Positions 16,855-25,594 of a stretch of DNA of 64,000 nucleotides are shown here, in pieces; the first letter of the stretch is position 1, and the number at the start of each line of letters is the position of its first letter. The position numbers and the translations under genes were made by a program. The DNA is from Eutrophocola sp049446715. GTDB lineage: Bacteria; Pseudomonadota; Gammaproteobacteria; Pseudomonadales; Pseudohongiellaceae. The stretch covers positions 8,993-72,992 of the forward strand of contig JBMTQX010000009.1 in assembly GCA_049446715.1 (NCBI GenBank). Reading direction: 5' to 3'. The notes under the pieces are model-generated. The model did no database searches and had not been told where the DNA came from. It saw nothing but the letters and a program-made list of their open reading frames with translations.

Positions 16855-17088
16855 TCAGGAGGCCGCTTTGGCCTCGTCACCTGCCGGACCGTAGAAAAAC
16901 ACCCAGGTCGAAAAGTCGTCTGTGAAATCCTCGAAACGATGGTTTGCCCCGGCGGGCACGAAAATACAGGTGCCAGCACTGACGGTCTGACGCGTGCCGG
17001 CATCAACAAAATATCCCGAGCCTGTGACGATCACATAAATCTCGTCACGATTATGGGGGCTGTTGCCGGTCGCTGCCCTGCGGGGCAT
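16855..17088 (-). CDS. Small cupin-fold protein, probably N-terminally shortened
   Basis: A 77-residue cupin: HNRDEIYVIVTGSGYF, VSAGTCIFVPAGANHRFEDF and STWVFFYGP give the conserved beta-barrel motifs with metal-ligand candidates H12, E16 and H50. Relatives of this type usually have about 30 more residues before the HNRDE motif. Here the start codon lies only 12 bases after the upstream gene's stop, so the N-terminus seems lost. It overlaps no other gene and ends two bases after the convergent transporter pseudogene. A functional role is doubtful. Confidence 0.6.
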   Translation of the reverse strand: MPRRAATGNSPHNRDEIYVIVTGSGYFVDAGTRQTVSAGTCIFVPAGANHRFEDFTDDFSTWVFFYGPAGDEAKAAS

Positions 17089-17100
17089 AACGTTCGATGA

Positions 17101-17400
17101 TTACTTCTTGCCGCCCGGGTTGGTGGCACTGCCCCACAGGGTGGCTACAGCGCGGTCGGTACCCAGCAGGCCGATAATGAGGCAAACAAAGCCCACACCA
17201 AAAAACACGATCACCGGCAGGACGCCGGCGAAGTCGCCTTTCTGCAAGGAAAAATACAGTGAGCCGAGGGACAGGCTGATAAACAGCATGCCGACGATGA
17301 GCAGGATTTTTCGGCTCGAGGCCTTGTAGCTGTAAGGTCCCTCGCCCTTTTCAAAACGACCGAGAATGAACCAGAAGACCCGGGTAAAGAATGCTTTCAT
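17101..17400 (-). CDS. Small two-helix membrane protein
   Basis: A 99-residue protein with two hydrophobic helices at about 31-50 (ILLIVGMLFISLSLGSLYF) and 58-80 (VLPVIVFFGVGFVCLIIGLL) and a basic C-terminus. It lies 24 bases downstream of the PLA2-motif gene, on the same strand, and may belong to that operon. The family was not recognised and no function is proposed. Confidence 0.6.
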   Translation of the reverse strand: MKAFFTRVFWFILGRFEKGEGPYSYKASSRKILLIVGMLFISLSLGSLYFSLQKGDFAGVLPVIVFFGVGFVCLIIGLLGTDRAVATLWGSATNPGGKK

Positions 17401-17424
17401 GATCTCATGACTGTTGTTTTGTTG

Positions 17425-17862
17425 TTAGTGTTGTCCGGTGCCGGCAGACAGGTTCTCCACCTGCTGACGTTCAATGTCTGTTAATGCGCGATAACCGCGT
17501 GGCCATGGCCAACCATAACCCCAGCGGAACCGGGTCGGCAAATACGGTGTGCCGCCTACCCGCACTCCCGCCAGCATGAGGACGGCAATTTCCGGTTCCC
17601 CGACAGCATCGACACAGTCGCGCAGGGCATTGTCAGCCGCCTCGCGCTCGGCATAGGTGGCGCCCTGCCAGTAGGCCCGATCATGTGCGGTACAACATTG
17701 CAGCCACAAGGTGCGCTGCGACAGGGTACCGTCCGGAAAGGCACTGCAGCCGTCATTGGTGAACGGCTGCAATTCCGCGTTGGCCTGGCACGCCGACAGC
17801 GGCAGGGTGCAGGCTGCCACCCATGGCAGCAAGCCTGCATGGCGACGGGCGGGCTTTACCAA
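17425..17862 (-). CDS. Exported protein with phospholipase-A2-like CCxxHD motif
   Basis: A 145-residue protein with a signal peptide ending in a lipobox-like LSAC at residues 22-25, so it may be a lipoprotein. The WLQCCTAHDRAYW motif at about 53-65 matches the CCxxHDxxY calcium-binding/catalytic signature of the phospholipase A2 fold. Similar small proteins occur in pseudomonads, where they are mostly uncharacterised. The only usable start is the TTG at 17862, which overlaps the stop of the M13 peptidase gene by seven bases, implying translational coupling. Enzyme activity is an inference. Confidence 0.65.
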   Translation of the reverse strand: MVKPARRHAGLLPWVAACTLPLSACQANAELQPFTNDGCSAFPDGTLSQRTLWLQCCTAHDRAYWQGATYAEREAADNALRDCVDAVGEPEIAVLMLAGVRVGGTPYLPTRFRWGYGWPWPRGYRALTDIERQQVENLSAGTGQH

Positions 17863-19946
17863 ATCTTGACCCGTTCTTCCGGCGGCAGGTACAGCGCATC
17901 GTTCGGCTGCACATCAAAGGCGTCATACCAGACATCGAAATTACGCACGATGCCGTTCACGCGTGCTTCGCTGTGGGAGTGCGGATCCGAGGTTATGCGC
18001 ATCTCCAGGTTTTCGTCACGGTACAAACGACGCCAGACCTGGGCCCAGCCCATGAAGAAACGCTGATCACCGGTGAGACCGTCTATGACCGGTGCCTCTG
18101 CACCGTTGAGCGACATCTTGTAGGCTTTATAGGCTACGGCCAGGCCGGACAGGTCACCGATGTTTTCGCCGAGCGTGAATTCACCGTTGAGGAACTTGCC
18201 CGGCAACACTTCAAACTGGTTGTACTGGGCGACCAGTGCCCCGGCACGTTCGGCGAAGGCCTCGGCATCCGCCTCGGTCCACCAGTCACGCAGATTGCCA
18301 TCGCCATCGGACTTGCGGCCCTGGTCATCAAAACCATGGCTGAATTCGTGGCCAATCACCGCACCAATACCACCGTAGTTGACGGCGTCTTCCGCCTCGA
18401 CATTGAAAAACGGTGGCTGCAGGATGGCAGCCGGAAACACGATCTCGTTCATCGGCGGGTTGTAGTAGGCATTGACAGTATAGGGCGTCATGAACCACTC
18501 GGTGCGATCTATCGGGCTGCCGAGCTTGGCCTGTTCGCGTTCATGCTCGACCCGGCGCGACCGCAGCACGTTGCCGACCAGGTCATCGGGGGCGACGGTT
18601 AATGGAGAATAATCCTTCCACTGGTCGGGATAACCTATCTTGGTGGTGAACTTGGCCAGCTTGCCCTGGGCCTCGGCCTTGGTGGCAGCGGTCATCCACG
18701 GCAGCTCATCAATCCCGACACGGAAGGCCTCGCGCAGGTTTTCCACGAGTACGTCCATGCGGCGTTTGGCCTCGTCCTGGAAATGCTCCTCCACGTACAG
18801 ACGGCCGACCACTTCCCCGAGGGCGGCATCAACGGTGTCGACACCGCGTTTCCAGCGCGGGCGCATTTCTTCCAGTCCGCCCAGCGTCTGGCCCTCGAAG
18901 GCAAACTGGGCCTGCACGAAATCATCGCTCAAGTAACCGGCCAGGGAGTCGACCAGCTTGAAGCTCGTGTAGTCCTGCCACTGCTGCAGAGTGATGTCGT
19001 TCCAGATCCCGTTCAGGCCTGCGATATAGCTGGGCTGGCGAATCACGTAGGTCGTTTCGGTGATGCCCAGGGCAGTCAGAAAGGCACTCCAATCCATGTC
19101 CGGTGCCAGGCCGGCGAGTTCGTCCTGGCTCATCTTGTTGTAGGTCAGTTCGCGCTGCCGATTCTGCACACGATCCCAATGCTGACCGGCAATCAGGAAT
19201 TCAATGGCCAGTACGGAGAGGGCGGCTTCCGAGGCGCGGGGATAATCCGCCAGGGTCAGCACCTGTTCGATATAGGCGGCATAGGCATCGCGGGCTTCCT
19301 GGTGCGTAGCATCGTCTTCGGACAGGTACCAGTCACGATCCGGCAGACCCAGTCCCCACTGCGACAGGTAACTGATGTACTGGTCCGACTGCATGGCATC
19401 GTTATCGACATAGACACCCACCGGCATCTGCACACTGATGTGGTTCAGCTCCGCCATCTTGATGAGCATGGCATCCTTGTCGGGGACAGCTGCGATCTCT
19501 GCCAGCAGTGGCTGCAGTGGCGCCGCGCCAAGGGTTTCGATAGCGGCCTCGTCCATGAAGCTAGTGTAGAAGTCACCCACCTTCTGGGTGTCGGTGCCGG
19601 GGGCGGCATCCTGGCCGGCGGCTGCTTCGATGATCTCGCGCAAGCTGGCTTCGGCTTCATCGGCCAGTATGGTGAAGGAGCCGTAGTTGGATTTATCTGA
19701 GGGTATGGGCGTGGCATTCAGCCAGACACCATTCACATAGGCGTAAAAATCATCGCCGGGAGCCAGATTGGTGTCGATGTACTGGATATCGATGCCGGAA
19801 CCCAGTGCTGGCTCGGCCGACATCACCGGAGCAGGTGCCGCGGCTTGCGGCGCGGACGTTTCCTCAGCAGAACAGCCGGCCAGCAAGGCCGCAAACAACA
19901 AGGCTGGTCCTGCCAAAGTCGCTCGGCAGTTGAAATCAATCGTCAT
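17856..19946 (-). CDS. M13-family zinc metallopeptidase (PepO/neprilysin-like) lipoprotein
   Basis: A 696-residue exported endopeptidase. The signal peptide ends in lipobox LLAGC at about residues 21-25, predicting a lipid-anchored envelope protein. The zinc site is VIGHEFSHGFDDQG (HExxH) with the third ligand in GENIGDLSGLAVAYKAYK (ExxxD), 60 residues downstream. The substrate-binding NAYYNPPMNEIVFPAAILQPPFF motif and the C-terminal VRNFDVWYDAFDVQP and a final VKIW complete the family pattern. It cleaves small peptides in known members. It starts an operon with the PLA2-motif gene. Confidence 0.93.
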   Translation of the reverse strand: MTIDFNCRATLAGPALLFAALLAGCSAEETSAPQAAAPAPVMSAEPALGSGIDIQYIDTNLAPGDDFYAYVNGVWLNATPIPSDKSNYGSFTILADEAEASLREIIEAAAGQDAAPGTDTQKVGDFYTSFMDEAAIETLGAAPLQPLLAEIAAVPDKDAMLIKMAELNHISVQMPVGVYVDNDAMQSDQYISYLSQWGLGLPDRDWYLSEDDATHQEARDAYAAYIEQVLTLADYPRASEAALSVLAIEFLIAGQHWDRVQNRQRELTYNKMSQDELAGLAPDMDWSAFLTALGITETTYVIRQPSYIAGLNGIWNDITLQQWQDYTSFKLVDSLAGYLSDDFVQAQFAFEGQTLGGLEEMRPRWKRGVDTVDAALGEVVGRLYVEEHFQDEAKRRMDVLVENLREAFRVGIDELPWMTAATKAEAQGKLAKFTTKIGYPDQWKDYSPLTVAPDDLVGNVLRSRRVEHEREQAKLGSPIDRTEWFMTPYTVNAYYNPPMNEIVFPAAILQPPFFNVEAEDAVNYGGIGAVIGHEFSHGFDDQGRKSDGDGNLRDWWTEADAEAFAERAGALVAQYNQFEVLPGKFLNGEFTLGENIGDLSGLAVAYKAYKMSLNGAEAPVIDGLTGDQRFFMGWAQVWRRLYRDENLEMRITSDPHSHSEARVNGIVRNFDVWYDAFDVQPNDALYLPPEERVKIW

Positions 19947-20189
19947 GGCACAGTCTCCTGGATCGATACATTCGGGTTAGCGGGTATTGCGGAAAACTCT
20001 TCGCCGCTCAGGCGTAAAAAAAGACAGGTCGACCAGTATATAGCGAGCACTTTGCCCACTTCAAACCGGGCAATCCCGGTCGCAAAAATAGCCATATCTA
20101 AATGAATTTGCTCAATATTTTATGATTTAGAAAAATTTGGGAAAATCTCATTCCCACTGTGATCCGGGGCTGACGGGCACGCGTAAAAA

Positions 20190-20323
20190 GAGTTCCGGTG
20201 ATTAGTAGGTCTCTAATCCGGTAGACAGCTTGATCCAGCCGGCTCTCTTCCCTCATGCCGATATCAAGCTCTCGTAAAACGTCCCCGCCTATGCCCTGTC
20301 CTCCCCGGACAGGGCATTTTTTT
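20190..20323 (+). ncRNA. Candidate structured small RNA with its own terminator
   Basis: Between two minus-strand genes lies a plus-strand array of three stem-loops. Hairpin 1 is GATTAG (20200-20205) with CTAATC (20213-20218), extended by CCGG arms. Hairpin 2 is AGCTTGAT (20227-20234) with ATCAAGCT (20263-20270) and an inner CGGC/GCCG stem, exposing a pyrimidine-rich loop TCTCTTCCCTCAT. The third is a strong intrinsic terminator at 20291-20323. No plus-strand gene lies upstream to be terminated (the nearest is the pseudogene ending at 16852). The 5' end is not defined; no clear promoter was found. No known RNA family was recognised. Confidence 0.45.
20291..20323 (+). terminator. Free-standing intrinsic terminator
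   Basis: ATGCCCTGTCC (20291-20301) pairs perfectly with GGACAGGGCAT (20307-20317) around a 5-base loop and runs into seven T residues. It has no T tract in the minus direction, so it does not serve orn. Confidence 0.88.
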
Positions 20324-20342
20324 GGCCGGGTGTTTTTCCGGA

Positions 20343-20900
20343 TCAGCCGGGCGTGCGCTGTGTGTTGAAAAAATGCTCGCGGTAATGCCGCAGTTCGGCA
20401 ATGGAGTCACGGATATCTTCCAGCGCCTGGTGGGAACTGGCCTTCTTGAAGCCGTCAGCTATATCCGGGCGCCAGCGCTTGGCGAGCTCCTTGACCGAAC
20501 TGACGTCAAGATTGCGGTAATGAAAGAAGGCTTCCAGCGACGGCATGTAGCGCGCCAGGAAACGCCGGTCCTGGCAGATGCTGTTGCCGCACATGGGAGA
20601 AAAGCCGGGTTCGCAGTACTGGCTGAGAAATTTCAGCGTGGTCTGTTCGGCTTCACTTTCGTTGTAGGGGCTGTGCTTGACACGCTCGATGAGGCCGGAG
20701 GCGCCATGGTGACGCTGGTTCCAGTCATCCATGCCCGCCATGATCGTGACTGACTGGTGAATGGCATGCACCGGTCCTTCGGCCACAACCTGAAGGTCAG
20801 TGTTGGTGACAATGGTCGCAATCTCGATGATGCGATCGGTTTCAGGGCTCAGACCTGTCATCTCCAGGTCGATCCAGATCAGGTGCTGCCTTTTATCCAT
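20343..20900 (-). CDS. orn: Oligoribonuclease
   Basis: DEDDh 3'-5' exonuclease that degrades 2-5-nt RNAs and pGpG, completing mRNA and c-di-GMP turnover. Motif I is LIWIDLEMTGL (residues 7-17). MCGNSICQDRRFLARYMP carries motif II and SHQALEDIRDSI motif III with the catalytic His. The ATG at 20900 gives the normal start MDKRQHLIWIDLE and 185 residues; the open frame extends further upstream but without homology. It is divergent from rsgA, as in E. coli and Pseudomonas. Confidence 0.97.
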   Translation of the reverse strand: MDKRQHLIWIDLEMTGLSPETDRIIEIATIVTNTDLQVVAEGPVHAIHQSVTIMAGMDDWNQRHHGASGLIERVKHSPYNESEAEQTTLKFLSQYCEPGFSPMCGNSICQDRRFLARYMPSLEAFFHYRNLDVSSVKELAKRWRPDIADGFKKASSHQALEDIRDSIAELRHYREHFFNTQRTPG

Positions 20901-21029
20901 AGAATCCCAGCCTGTGCTTCTTATATACTGCCTGAATGCTGCTTGTATATTGCCAGTTAACCACGTTGATTGTAGCAAAGAAGCTCTTGAAGATACCGCC
21001 CGCCTGCCAAAATCTGCTGACATCCCTGC

Positions 21030-22049
21030 ATGAAAAAAAAGCAGCTTAATCGCCGCCAGCTGTGGCGTATCCGCAAAATGCAAGAAGCTTATGCCGACCG
21101 GGCCGCGAAACAGGAAGCCCGTCTGCAAACCACACTCAGTGGTGCCGAACTCGGCAGTGAACAACAGGGCATCGTCATTTCCAATTTTGGCCAGCAGCTG
21201 GATATCGAAGCCCTAGAAGGCCCGCGCCAGGGCGACATCTTTCGCTGTTTCCAGCGCTCCAACCTCGAACAACTGGTGACCGGTGACTACGTGATCTGGC
21301 AGGAAGGCGATCCTGTCGGTGTCGTCATTGCCGCCCTGCCGCGGCAGAACTTTCTCGAACGTCCGACCGGCATGGGGGAATTGCGACCGGTTGCGGCCAA
21401 CATCGACCAGATCGTAATCGTCATTGCACCGTTGCCGGAACCCTTTGCCAACTTGGTGGATCGCTACCTGGTGGCCGCCGAACATTACGGGCTTGCCCCA
21501 CTGCTGCTACTCAACAAATCCGATTTGATCAATGATGACAACCGGGCAGCCTTGTCAGCCCTGCTGTCGACCTATCGCGACATTGGTTACCCGGTGCTAG
21601 AGGTGTCCAGTCGTCACGGTGATGGCATGATGGCGCTGCGGGAGTTGCTGGATGACCGGACATCCGTCTTTGTTGGCCAGTCCGGAGTCGGCAAGTCGGC
21701 CCTGATCAATCACCTGCTGCCGGGCACCAACACCCTGGAAGGCGCCTTGTCCGAAGCCGGCGACAAGGGCCGGCATACCACTACGTCGGCACGGCTGTTT
21801 CATTTTCCCGATGGCGGCGATCTCATCGATTCTCCCGGCATCCGTGAATTTCACCTGGAGCACCTGGACGAGGAAACCCTGGAAAACGGCTTTATCGAGT
21901 TCAGGCTCTTTCTCGGTCACTGCAAGTTTCGCGATTGCCGGCATGAACATGAGCCTGGCTGCCGCCTGAAACAGGCCGTTGAAAACGGCGAGATCAGCGC
22001 GCACCGCATCGACAGTTTTCGGCTTATCCGCAACACCATCACCTCGTGA
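21030..22049 (+). CDS. rsgA: Ribosome small-subunit-dependent GTPase A
   Basis: Circularly permuted GTPase that aids late 30S maturation. An N-terminal OB fold (about 45-110) precedes the permuted G domain, with NKSD (G4) before the P-loop GQSGVGKSALIN and the DSPGIREF G3 motif. The C-terminal zinc knuckle is CKFRDCRHEHEPGC. The 339-residue length is normal. It is divergent from orn, with the 129-base gap between them holding both promoters. It precedes rhdA and psd in the conserved order. Confidence 0.97.
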   Translation: MKKKQLNRRQLWRIRKMQEAYADRAAKQEARLQTTLSGAELGSEQQGIVISNFGQQLDIEALEGPRQGDIFRCFQRSNLEQLVTGDYVIWQEGDPVGVVIAALPRQNFLERPTGMGELRPVAANIDQIVIVIAPLPEPFANLVDRYLVAAEHYGLAPLLLLNKSDLINDDNRAALSALLSTYRDIGYPVLEVSSRHGDGMMALRELLDDRTSVFVGQSGVGKSALINHLLPGTNTLEGALSEAGDKGRHTTTSARLFHFPDGGDLIDSPGIREFHLEHLDEETLENGFIEFRLFLGHCKFRDCRHEHEPGCRLKQAVENGEISAHRIDSFRLIRNTITS

Positions 22050-22117
22050 ATAGCGCTGTGCTTTTCGCGAACGCGGCACGAATCGGTTAAAATCTATTCT
22101 TTTCTTCGGACACTGTC

Positions 22118-22930
22118 ATGGCACTGGATCTCGACCTCATCATTGAACCGCAAACCCTGGAAGACCTGCTGGGCAACGACAACCTGCTGATCGTGGATGT
22201 TTCCCAGGCTGCCACCTATGCCCAGGCCCATGTCCTGGGTGCCGTGCATGTGGACCCCCAGGAACTGGTGAAAGGCACTCCGCCTGCGCCGGGCAAACTG
22301 CCGGACAAGGCCAGCCTGGAAGCGCTGTTCTCCCGCATCGGTTACAGCCCCGACAAGCATATCGTTACCTACGATGACGAGGGTGGTGGCTGGGCCGGAC
22401 GCTTTATCTGGACACTCGACATCATTGGTCACCAGGGCTATTCCTACCTGAACGGTGGCATCCACGCCTGGTACAAGGAAGGCCACCCGACAGAGAACAC
22501 CCCAGTTGAAGCGACACCAACTGATGTCAGTATTGAGCTAGACATGTCATTCAATGCCTCCCTGGAGGAAGTGCTGGCGTCACTGGATGATGACAACACC
22601 AAAATCTGGGACGCACGCAGTCATGAGGAGTACATCGGCACCAAACTGTCCTCCCAACGTGGCGGCCATATCCCGGGCGCCATCAACCTGGACTGGCTGC
22701 ACACCATGGATCGGGCACTCAACCTGCGCCTGCTGCCGCTGGAAGCCCTGCGCAGCAAATTACAGGAGCTTGGTATTACAGCAGGCAACCAGATCATCAC
22801 CCATTGCCAGACCCATCATCGCTCAGGACTGACTTTCCTGATCGCGAAGGCTCTCGGTTTCCAGGTGCGCGCCTATGACGGCTCGTGGTCGGAATGGGGC
22901 AACCTGCCGGATACGCCGATTGAAACCTGA
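22118..22930 (+). CDS. rhdA: Thiosulfate sulfurtransferase, RhdA-type rhodanese
   Basis: A 270-residue protein with two rhodanese domains: an inactive N-terminal one (about 10-125) and a catalytic one (about 140-268). The active-site loop HCQTHHRSG carries the nucleophilic cysteine and the CQTHHR sequence known from Azotobacter vinelandii RhdA. It transfers sulfane sulfur from thiosulfate to cyanide or another acceptor. It is placed between rsgA and psd, as in pseudomonads. Confidence 0.92.
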   Translation: MALDLDLIIEPQTLEDLLGNDNLLIVDVSQAATYAQAHVLGAVHVDPQELVKGTPPAPGKLPDKASLEALFSRIGYSPDKHIVTYDDEGGGWAGRFIWTLDIIGHQGYSYLNGGIHAWYKEGHPTENTPVEATPTDVSIELDMSFNASLEEVLASLDDDNTKIWDARSHEEYIGTKLSSQRGGHIPGAINLDWLHTMDRALNLRLLPLEALRSKLQELGITAGNQIITHCQTHHRSGLTFLIAKALGFQVRAYDGSWSEWGNLPDTPIET

Positions 22931-22984
22931 TCACAAGGCCGCGAATATTCTTTCCGACTCGACGATCACACACCGGTACCTGCC

Positions 22985-23854
22985 ATGAAAACCCTGTTCA
23001 TACTTTTCCAGTACCTGGTGCCCCAGCATCTGCTTTCGCGCCTGATCGGCAAGCTCGCCAATGCACGCACACCCTGGCTGAAAAACCTGCTGATTCGGCG
23101 TTTTATCCTGCGCTACGGCGTGAACATGCAAGAAGCTGCTGAGGAGAACCCGGAGCACTATGCCTGCTTCAATGATTTCTTCACCCGTGAACTCAAGCCC
23201 GGTGTCCGCCCTGTCGATAACAGCGCGCACAGCATTGTCAGTCCGGCAGACGGCGTGATCAGTGCCGCCGGTGACATCACGGCAGACAGTATTTTCCAGG
23301 CCAAGGGCAAGGCCTTTTCGCTGACTGCACTGCTCGGCGGGTCTGGGGATGCCGCCAGGCCTTTCCAGGAAGGGTCATTTGTCACAGTTTACCTGTCACC
23401 CAGGGATTATCACCGCGTGCACATGCCCTGCGCCGGCACTCTGAAAAAAATGATCTACGTACCCGGCAAGCTGTTCTCGGTCAACCAGACCACGGCTGAA
23501 AATATCGACAACCTGTTTGCCCGCAACGAACGTGTGGTCTGCTTCTATGATACCGATGCCGGGCCGATGGCGCTGGTGCTGGTCGGGGCCATGATTGTGG
23601 CGGGTATTGAAACGGTCTGGGCCATGCAGGTAGCGCCTGCCAGTCATGGCCTGAGCGAGACCGGCTATGAGCAGCAGCATCCGCCGCTGGAGTTTGGCAA
23701 AGCCGAAGAGATGGGACGCTTCAAACTGGGGTCTACTGCCATCGTACTGTTTGGTCCGGGGGCGGTGCGCTGGGCTGCCGATCTTGAGAGTGACCGGCCG
23801 GTGAACATGGGCGAAGCCATTGGCGAGCTGACGCCAGCATCACGGCAGGTTTAG
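22985..23854 (+). CDS. psd: Phosphatidylserine decarboxylase proenzyme
   Basis: Membrane-associated enzyme that makes phosphatidylethanolamine from phosphatidylserine. The proenzyme self-cleaves at the LGST motif (GRFKLGSTAIVLF, about residue 251) to form the pyruvoyl group on the new alpha-chain N-terminus. FNDFFTRELKPGVRP, VSPADG and YLSPRDYHRVHMP are family signatures. Its 289 residues match the family. It lies 54 bases after rhdA on the same strand and probably shares its transcript. Confidence 0.97.
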   Translation: MKTLFILFQYLVPQHLLSRLIGKLANARTPWLKNLLIRRFILRYGVNMQEAAEENPEHYACFNDFFTRELKPGVRPVDNSAHSIVSPADGVISAAGDITADSIFQAKGKAFSLTALLGGSGDAARPFQEGSFVTVYLSPRDYHRVHMPCAGTLKKMIYVPGKLFSVNQTTAENIDNLFARNERVVCFYDTDAGPMALVLVGAMIVAGIETVWAMQVAPASHGLSETGYEQQHPPLEFGKAEEMGRFKLGSTAIVLFGPGAVRWAADLESDRPVNMGEAIGELTPASRQV

Positions 23855-23871
23855 CCAGGAAATTTCGGCGT

Positions 23872-24474
23872 CTATTCCTGCCAGGGATCCTTCGGGGCAG
23901 GCTCGACAGGATCACTGTCCTTGTTGCCAGAGGCATAACTGCCCTGCTCTCCCAACTGTTTCTGCCCATAATCGCCGCTGGTGATCACGGCACTGCTTTT
24001 CTTGATGACGACGGTCTTGGCAATCTTGTCATGGAAGCCCTGCTTGCGCTTGTCCCAGCCGATCCAGAAAAAGCCGAGAAACAGGGTGAAGATGGAAACG
24101 TAGTAGCCCAGATAGCGCAGTATCAGGCGTCCGAACGTCGGTTGGCGCAAAGTGTCCGCATCCACGATGTAGATATCCATCATGATCTTGCCAGGCGTAG
24201 CCGCGCGATAGCGCCAGAAAACCATGACAGAAAACACCGGCAAACCGTAATTGATAACATCATATGCCAGGCCGGGCGATTCTGTGGCGAACAGGACCTG
24301 CGGGCCATAAAACATCAGCTCCAGCGGTACTGCGACCATCAGCAGCAACACGGTATCGAGAACGCAGGCGAGCAATCGTACCCAGAAACCGGCGTATTCC
24401 ATCGACGTAAACGCATCGCGTGACCCGGTATCCGTCTGGGACGTGCCTGCGCTTTGATGTTCTTGGTCTGTCAT
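23872..24474 (-). CDS. RDD-family membrane protein
   Basis: Integral membrane protein with an RDD domain: AGFWVRLLACVLDTVLLLMVAVPL carries the conserved Arg and Asp, followed by a second helix pair and TPGKIMMDIYIVD, then FGRLILRYLGYYVSIFTLFLGFFWIGWDKRKQGFHDKIAKTVVI. The ATG at 24474 is chosen because AGGACAGG precedes it, giving 200 residues. An ATG at 24513 is possible but has no ribosome binding site. Family members are mostly uncharacterised; some act as Na+/H+ antiporters. It is convergent with psd. Confidence 0.85.
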   Translation of the reverse strand: MTDQEHQSAGTSQTDTGSRDAFTSMEYAGFWVRLLACVLDTVLLLMVAVPLELMFYGPQVLFATESPGLAYDVINYGLPVFSVMVFWRYRAATPGKIMMDIYIVDADTLRQPTFGRLILRYLGYYVSIFTLFLGFFWIGWDKRKQGFHDKIAKTVVIKKSSAVITSGDYGQKQLGEQGSYASGNKDSDPVEPAPKDPWQE

Positions 24475-24614
24475 CCTGTCCTGCCTGGTAACCTGTTCCT
24501 TGTTTCTGGCCATGGGGCTGAGATCGCTGGTGAATCGTTAGCATGACGCAAACCGTCACAGTCGTCTTCAGGAATATCTCCCGAGGCCATGTGCGGCCAG
24601 TACCTGGTGAGTGC

Positions 24615-25580
24615 TCAGGTCCTGTTGACAGGAAAACTGATCACATCACGGATATCACTGGCACCGGTCTTGAGCATCAGCAGGCGATCCACGCCTACAG
24701 CAACACCACAGCATGCCGGCAATCCTGCTGCCAGTGCTGCCAGCAACCGCTCATCCTGCGGATACACCGGCAAGCCTTCGGCACGACGCTGCGCCTGATC
24801 GCGCTCAAAACGCTGGCGCTGTTCATCCGCGTTGGCCAGTTCATCATAGCCGTTAGCCAGTTCCAGCCCCTGTGCGACCACCTCAAAGCGTCGCGCCACC
24901 TGGTATCCATCGGCATTCACCGCCAGTTTCGCCAATGCGGCCTGGCTGGGCGGATAGTCATGGATACACACCGGTTTCATCAATGCTGGCTCTATGCAAT
25001 GACTGTAGAGCAGATCGAGCCAGTGGTCGGGATTGTTCGACGCAAAACCGGTATCGATTCGCGCCCGGGCACGGACCATCAGGTCAGCCGGGCAAATCGT
25101 GAACGGATCGATATCCAGATGCTGCATAAACAGTTCACGATAGGAAATACGTGTCGCCGGGGGCAGGCCAAGCACATTCTGCAGCAGAGCATCCACTTCT
25201 GCCATTAGCTGCTCGAGGGTGAAGCCGGGGCGGTACCATTCCAGCATGGTGAATTCCGGGTTGTGCTTGCGGCCGGCTTCGCCATTGCGAAAGGCTTTTC
25301 CCAGCTGGTAGATCGCGCCGCTGCCGGCGGCCAGCAAGCGCTTCATGGGGAATTCAGGCGAGGTTTGCAGGAAGAGGGTCTGCTCGGTACCGGCATGGTC
25401 TTTCAGCAGAGCGCGCACCGGATCCAGGACCGGATCGGTTCCGATCGCGGAAGCCAACAGCGGTGTGTCGACTTCCAGCACATCACGTTCAGCAAAGAAG
25501 CCGCGTATATGCTGCAGCAGTTCAGCCCTGGCCTGCAGCATGTCGAGGTTAGTGGTTGGTTGCCAGGGGTTGCCCACCAT
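24615..25580 (-). CDS. epmA: EF-P (R)-beta-lysine ligase
   Basis: Class-II lysyl-tRNA-synthetase paralogue (formerly GenX/PoxA/YjeA) that attaches (R)-beta-lysine to Lys34 of EF-P. It consists of the catalytic core only, without the anticodon domain: 321 residues. Motif 2 region QTSPEFPMKRLLAAGSGAIYQLGKAFRNGEAGRKHNPEFTMLEWY and motif 3 GVAVGVDRLLML are clear. It lies 14 bases downstream of efp on the same strand, and epmB is divergent just beyond, so all three parts of the EF-P modification pathway are together. Confidence 0.96.
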   Translation of the reverse strand: MVGNPWQPTTNLDMLQARAELLQHIRGFFAERDVLEVDTPLLASAIGTDPVLDPVRALLKDHAGTEQTLFLQTSPEFPMKRLLAAGSGAIYQLGKAFRNGEAGRKHNPEFTMLEWYRPGFTLEQLMAEVDALLQNVLGLPPATRISYRELFMQHLDIDPFTICPADLMVRARARIDTGFASNNPDHWLDLLYSHCIEPALMKPVCIHDYPPSQAALAKLAVNADGYQVARRFEVVAQGLELANGYDELANADEQRQRFERDQAQRRAEGLPVYPQDERLLAALAAGLPACCGVAVGVDRLLMLKTGASDIRDVISFPVNRT

Positions 25581-25594
25581 GGCCGGGTGCCGGA

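Noticed and set aside
19947..20342. tRNA, tmRNA or 6S RNA in the gap before orn
   Set aside because: No cloverleaf, no CCA end and no long bulged 6S-like helix; only three separate hairpins are visible.
20955..20960. Single GTTAAC hexamer near the orn/rsgA promoters
   Set aside because: Lacks the TTAACGTTAA decamer and flanking palindromes; single hexamers also occur inside coding sequence.
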